Assembly (NCBI GenBank): GCA_014879435.1
Contig: JACSSB010000344.1
Span: forward strand, 1-6,816
Direction: 5' to 3'
Length of the DNA stretch: 6,816 nucleotides
Source: Phycisphaerales bacterium
Lineage (GTDB): Bacteria; Pseudomonadota; Gammaproteobacteria; Competibacterales; Competibacteraceae
The first letter of the stretch is position 1. Every line of letters begins with the position of its first letter. The notes under the pieces are model-generated. The model searched no databases and was not told where the DNA came from. It saw only the letters and a list, made by a program, of their open reading frames with translations. The position numbers were made by a program, and so were the translations under genes. Shown here one piece after another: positions 6,296 to 6,816 of this stretch.

Positions 6296-6511
6296 ATGTT
6301 GATTCTGACACGCAGAGTTGGAGAAACGCTGATGATCGGTGACGAAGTAACCGTGACCGTATTGGGCGTGAAGGGTAATCAGGTCCGTATTGGGGTCAAT
6401 GCTCCCAAGGACATTGCGGTGCACCGCGAAGAAATCTATGAGCGCATCAAGCGCGAGCAAGATGAGTCCGCCCATACCACCAGTCAGCCAAAATCGGGTC
6501 AGGAAACTTGA
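6296..6511 (+). CDS. csrA: Carbon storage regulator CsrA
   Basis: CsrA is a small dimeric RNA-binding protein that blocks or stabilises target mRNAs by binding GGA motifs, controlling carbon flux, motility and biofilm genes. The first 38 residues match E. coli CsrA from memory (MLILTRRVGETLMIG...). The RNA-contacting L4 and R6 near the N-terminus and R44 in VHREEIY (42-48) are present. At 71 residues it is longer than the 61-residue E. coli protein because of a hydrophilic, Ser/Thr/Gln-rich C-terminal tail from about residue 57. The start at 6296 is fixed by the strong SD and the conserved N-terminus. No convincing promoter is visible in the 98-nt gap after lysC, so it may be co-transcribed with lysC or use a promoter inside it. 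A weak CCAAC/GTTGG hairpin lies just after the lysC stop (6200-6215). A GC-rich terminator-like hairpin follows csrA. Confidence 0.98.
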   Translation: MLILTRRVGETLMIGDEVTVTVLGVKGNQVRIGVNAPKDIAVHREEIYERIKREQDESAHTTSQPKSGQET

Positions 6512-6520
6512 AACCGAGTC

Positions 6521-6549
6521 TTTACGCCGATGGCTTCAACCAGTATCCT
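6521..6549 (+). promoter_or_regulatory. Weak candidate promoter for tRNA-Ser
   Basis: TTTACG (6521-6526) and TATCCT (6544-6549) are separated by 17 bp, each matching four of six consensus bases. It is the best pair seen between csrA and tRNA-Ser. However, a transcript from it would pass through the terminator-like hairpin at 6563-6582 before reaching the tRNA. Low confidence. Confidence 0.2.
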
Positions 6550-6562
6550 TAGCAGTTCAAGG

Positions 6563-6587
6563 TGCCCGCTCACTCGCGGGCATTTCT
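6563..6587 (+). terminator. Terminator-like hairpin after csrA
   Basis: TGCCCGC (6563-6569) pairs perfectly with GCGGGCA (6576-6582) around a 6-nt loop, and TTTCT follows. The GC-rich 7-bp stem with a short T-rich tail fits an intrinsic terminator for csrA, about 50 nt past its stop. It ends only six nt before the 5' end of tRNA-Ser, which leaves no room for a tRNA promoter downstream of it. Confidence 0.6.
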
Positions 6588-6588
6588 C

Positions 6589-6681
6589 GGAGAGATGGCC
6601 GAGCGGCTGAAGGCGCTCCCCTGCTAAGGGAGTATGGGGCTTAAAACTCCATCGAGGGTTCGAATCCCTCTCTCTCCGCCA
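6589..6681 (+). tRNA. tRNA-Ser, anticodon GCT
   Basis: The acceptor GGAGAGA (6589-6595) pairs with TCTCTCC (6671-6677), followed by discriminator G and an encoded CCA (6679-6681). The anticodon stem CTCCC/GGGAG (6616-6620/6628-6632) holds the loop CTGCTAA with anticodon GCT at 6623-6625, reading AGC and AGU. A long variable arm (about 6633-6653) is the hallmark of tRNA-Ser. The T arm GAGGG/CCCTC (6654-6670) contains TTCGAAT. A run of five T begins two nt after the CCA (6683-6687). The position after csrA and before tRNA-Arg matches E. coli serV-argV. Confidence 0.98.
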
Positions 6682-6702
6682 GTTTTTGGGAAGCTGCGGA
6701 AA

Positions 6703-6731
6703 TTGACAAGATTTGTACCAATCCGCATAAT
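6703..6731 (+). promoter_or_regulatory. Strong sigma-70 promoter for tRNA-Arg
   Basis: A perfect TTGACA (6703-6708) is followed, after exactly 17 bp, by CATAAT (6726-6731, five of six). A GC-rich discriminator (CCGCGC, 6732-6737) follows, which is typical of stable-RNA promoters under stringent control. Transcription should start near 6738, about 10 nt before the mature tRNA. Confidence 0.85.
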
Positions 6732-6747
6732 CCGCGCTCTTGCTTAA

Positions 6748-6816
6748 GCGCCCGTAGCTCAGTTGGATAGAGTACCTGGCTACGAACCAGGTGGTCGGGA
6801 GTTCGAATCTCTCCGG
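6748..6816 (+). tRNA. tRNA-Arg, anticodon ACG (3' end cut by window)
   Basis: The 5' acceptor strand GCGCCCG (6748-6754) is followed by a D arm containing AGTTGGATAG. The anticodon stem CCTGG/CCAGG (6775-6779/6787-6791) holds CTACGAA with anticodon ACG at 6782-6784. The T arm GGGAG/CTCTC (6797-6813, one G-U) contains TTCGAAT. Only the first three bases (CGG) of the 3' acceptor strand lie inside the window. A34 is normally edited to inosine by TadA, so it reads CGU, CGC and CGA. The sequence closely resembles E. coli tRNA-Arg(ACG). More tRNA-Arg copies may follow outside the window, as in E. coli. Confidence 0.96.

Noticed and set aside
1..6816. Mobile element, CRISPR array, defence system or other novel accessory module
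   Set aside because: All coding space is filled by conserved housekeeping genes in a known order, with no transposase or integrase genes, repeat arrays or unknown ORFs. The flanking tRNA genes are common integration sites, but no attachment duplication or integrase is visible here.

Overview
This window is a stretch of ordinary, conserved chromosomal housekeeping DNA from a gammaproteobacterium. Every gene is on the + strand, and the order is thpR (3' part) - recA - recX - alaS - lysC - csrA - tRNA-Ser(GCU) - tRNA-Arg(ACG). The run recA-recX-alaS-csrA-tRNASer-tRNAArg matches the order known from E. coli. A lysC between alaS and csrA is the arrangement known from Pseudomonas and other non-enteric gammaproteobacteria. 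CsrA is identical to E. coli CsrA over its first 38 residues (compared from memory), and AlaS aligns with the E. coli enzyme along its whole length. The DNA is moderately GC-rich. The genus cannot be fixed from this window.

Layout. Positions 1-378 hold the C-terminal two thirds of an RNA 2',3'-cyclic phosphodiesterase (ThpR). A short gap (379-471) carries the recA control region, with an extended -10-like element, an inverted repeat around it and a leader hairpin, but no recognisable LexA box. recA (472-1557) overlaps its modulator recX (1535-2026) by 23 nt. A perfect 10-bp stem-loop lies just after the recA stop, inside the recX reading frame. After 90 nt comes alaS (2117-4744). The 220-nt gap that follows holds an imperfect hairpin, a good sigma-70-like -10 box and a leader hairpin in front of lysC (4965-6197). 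A 98-nt leader with several GGA motifs precedes csrA (6296-6511). A GC-rich terminator-like hairpin follows, then tRNA-Ser (6589-6681), a strong stable-RNA promoter (6703-6731) and a tRNA-Arg cut off by the window edge (from 6748).

How the parts relate. recA and recX form a translationally overlapping pair: the recombinase and the protein that tunes its filament. alaS, lysC and the tRNAs serve translation and amino-acid supply. csrA encodes a global post-transcriptional regulator that probably represses its own mRNA through a site overlapping its Shine-Dalgarno sequence.

I see no mobile element, CRISPR array, defence system or unknown gene, and all coding space is taken by recognisable families. 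The points worth a second look are regulatory: the recA and recX RNA/DNA structures, similarly built hairpins in front of recA and lysC, a probable internal translation start in lysC, and a terminator-like hairpin six bases before tRNA-Ser.
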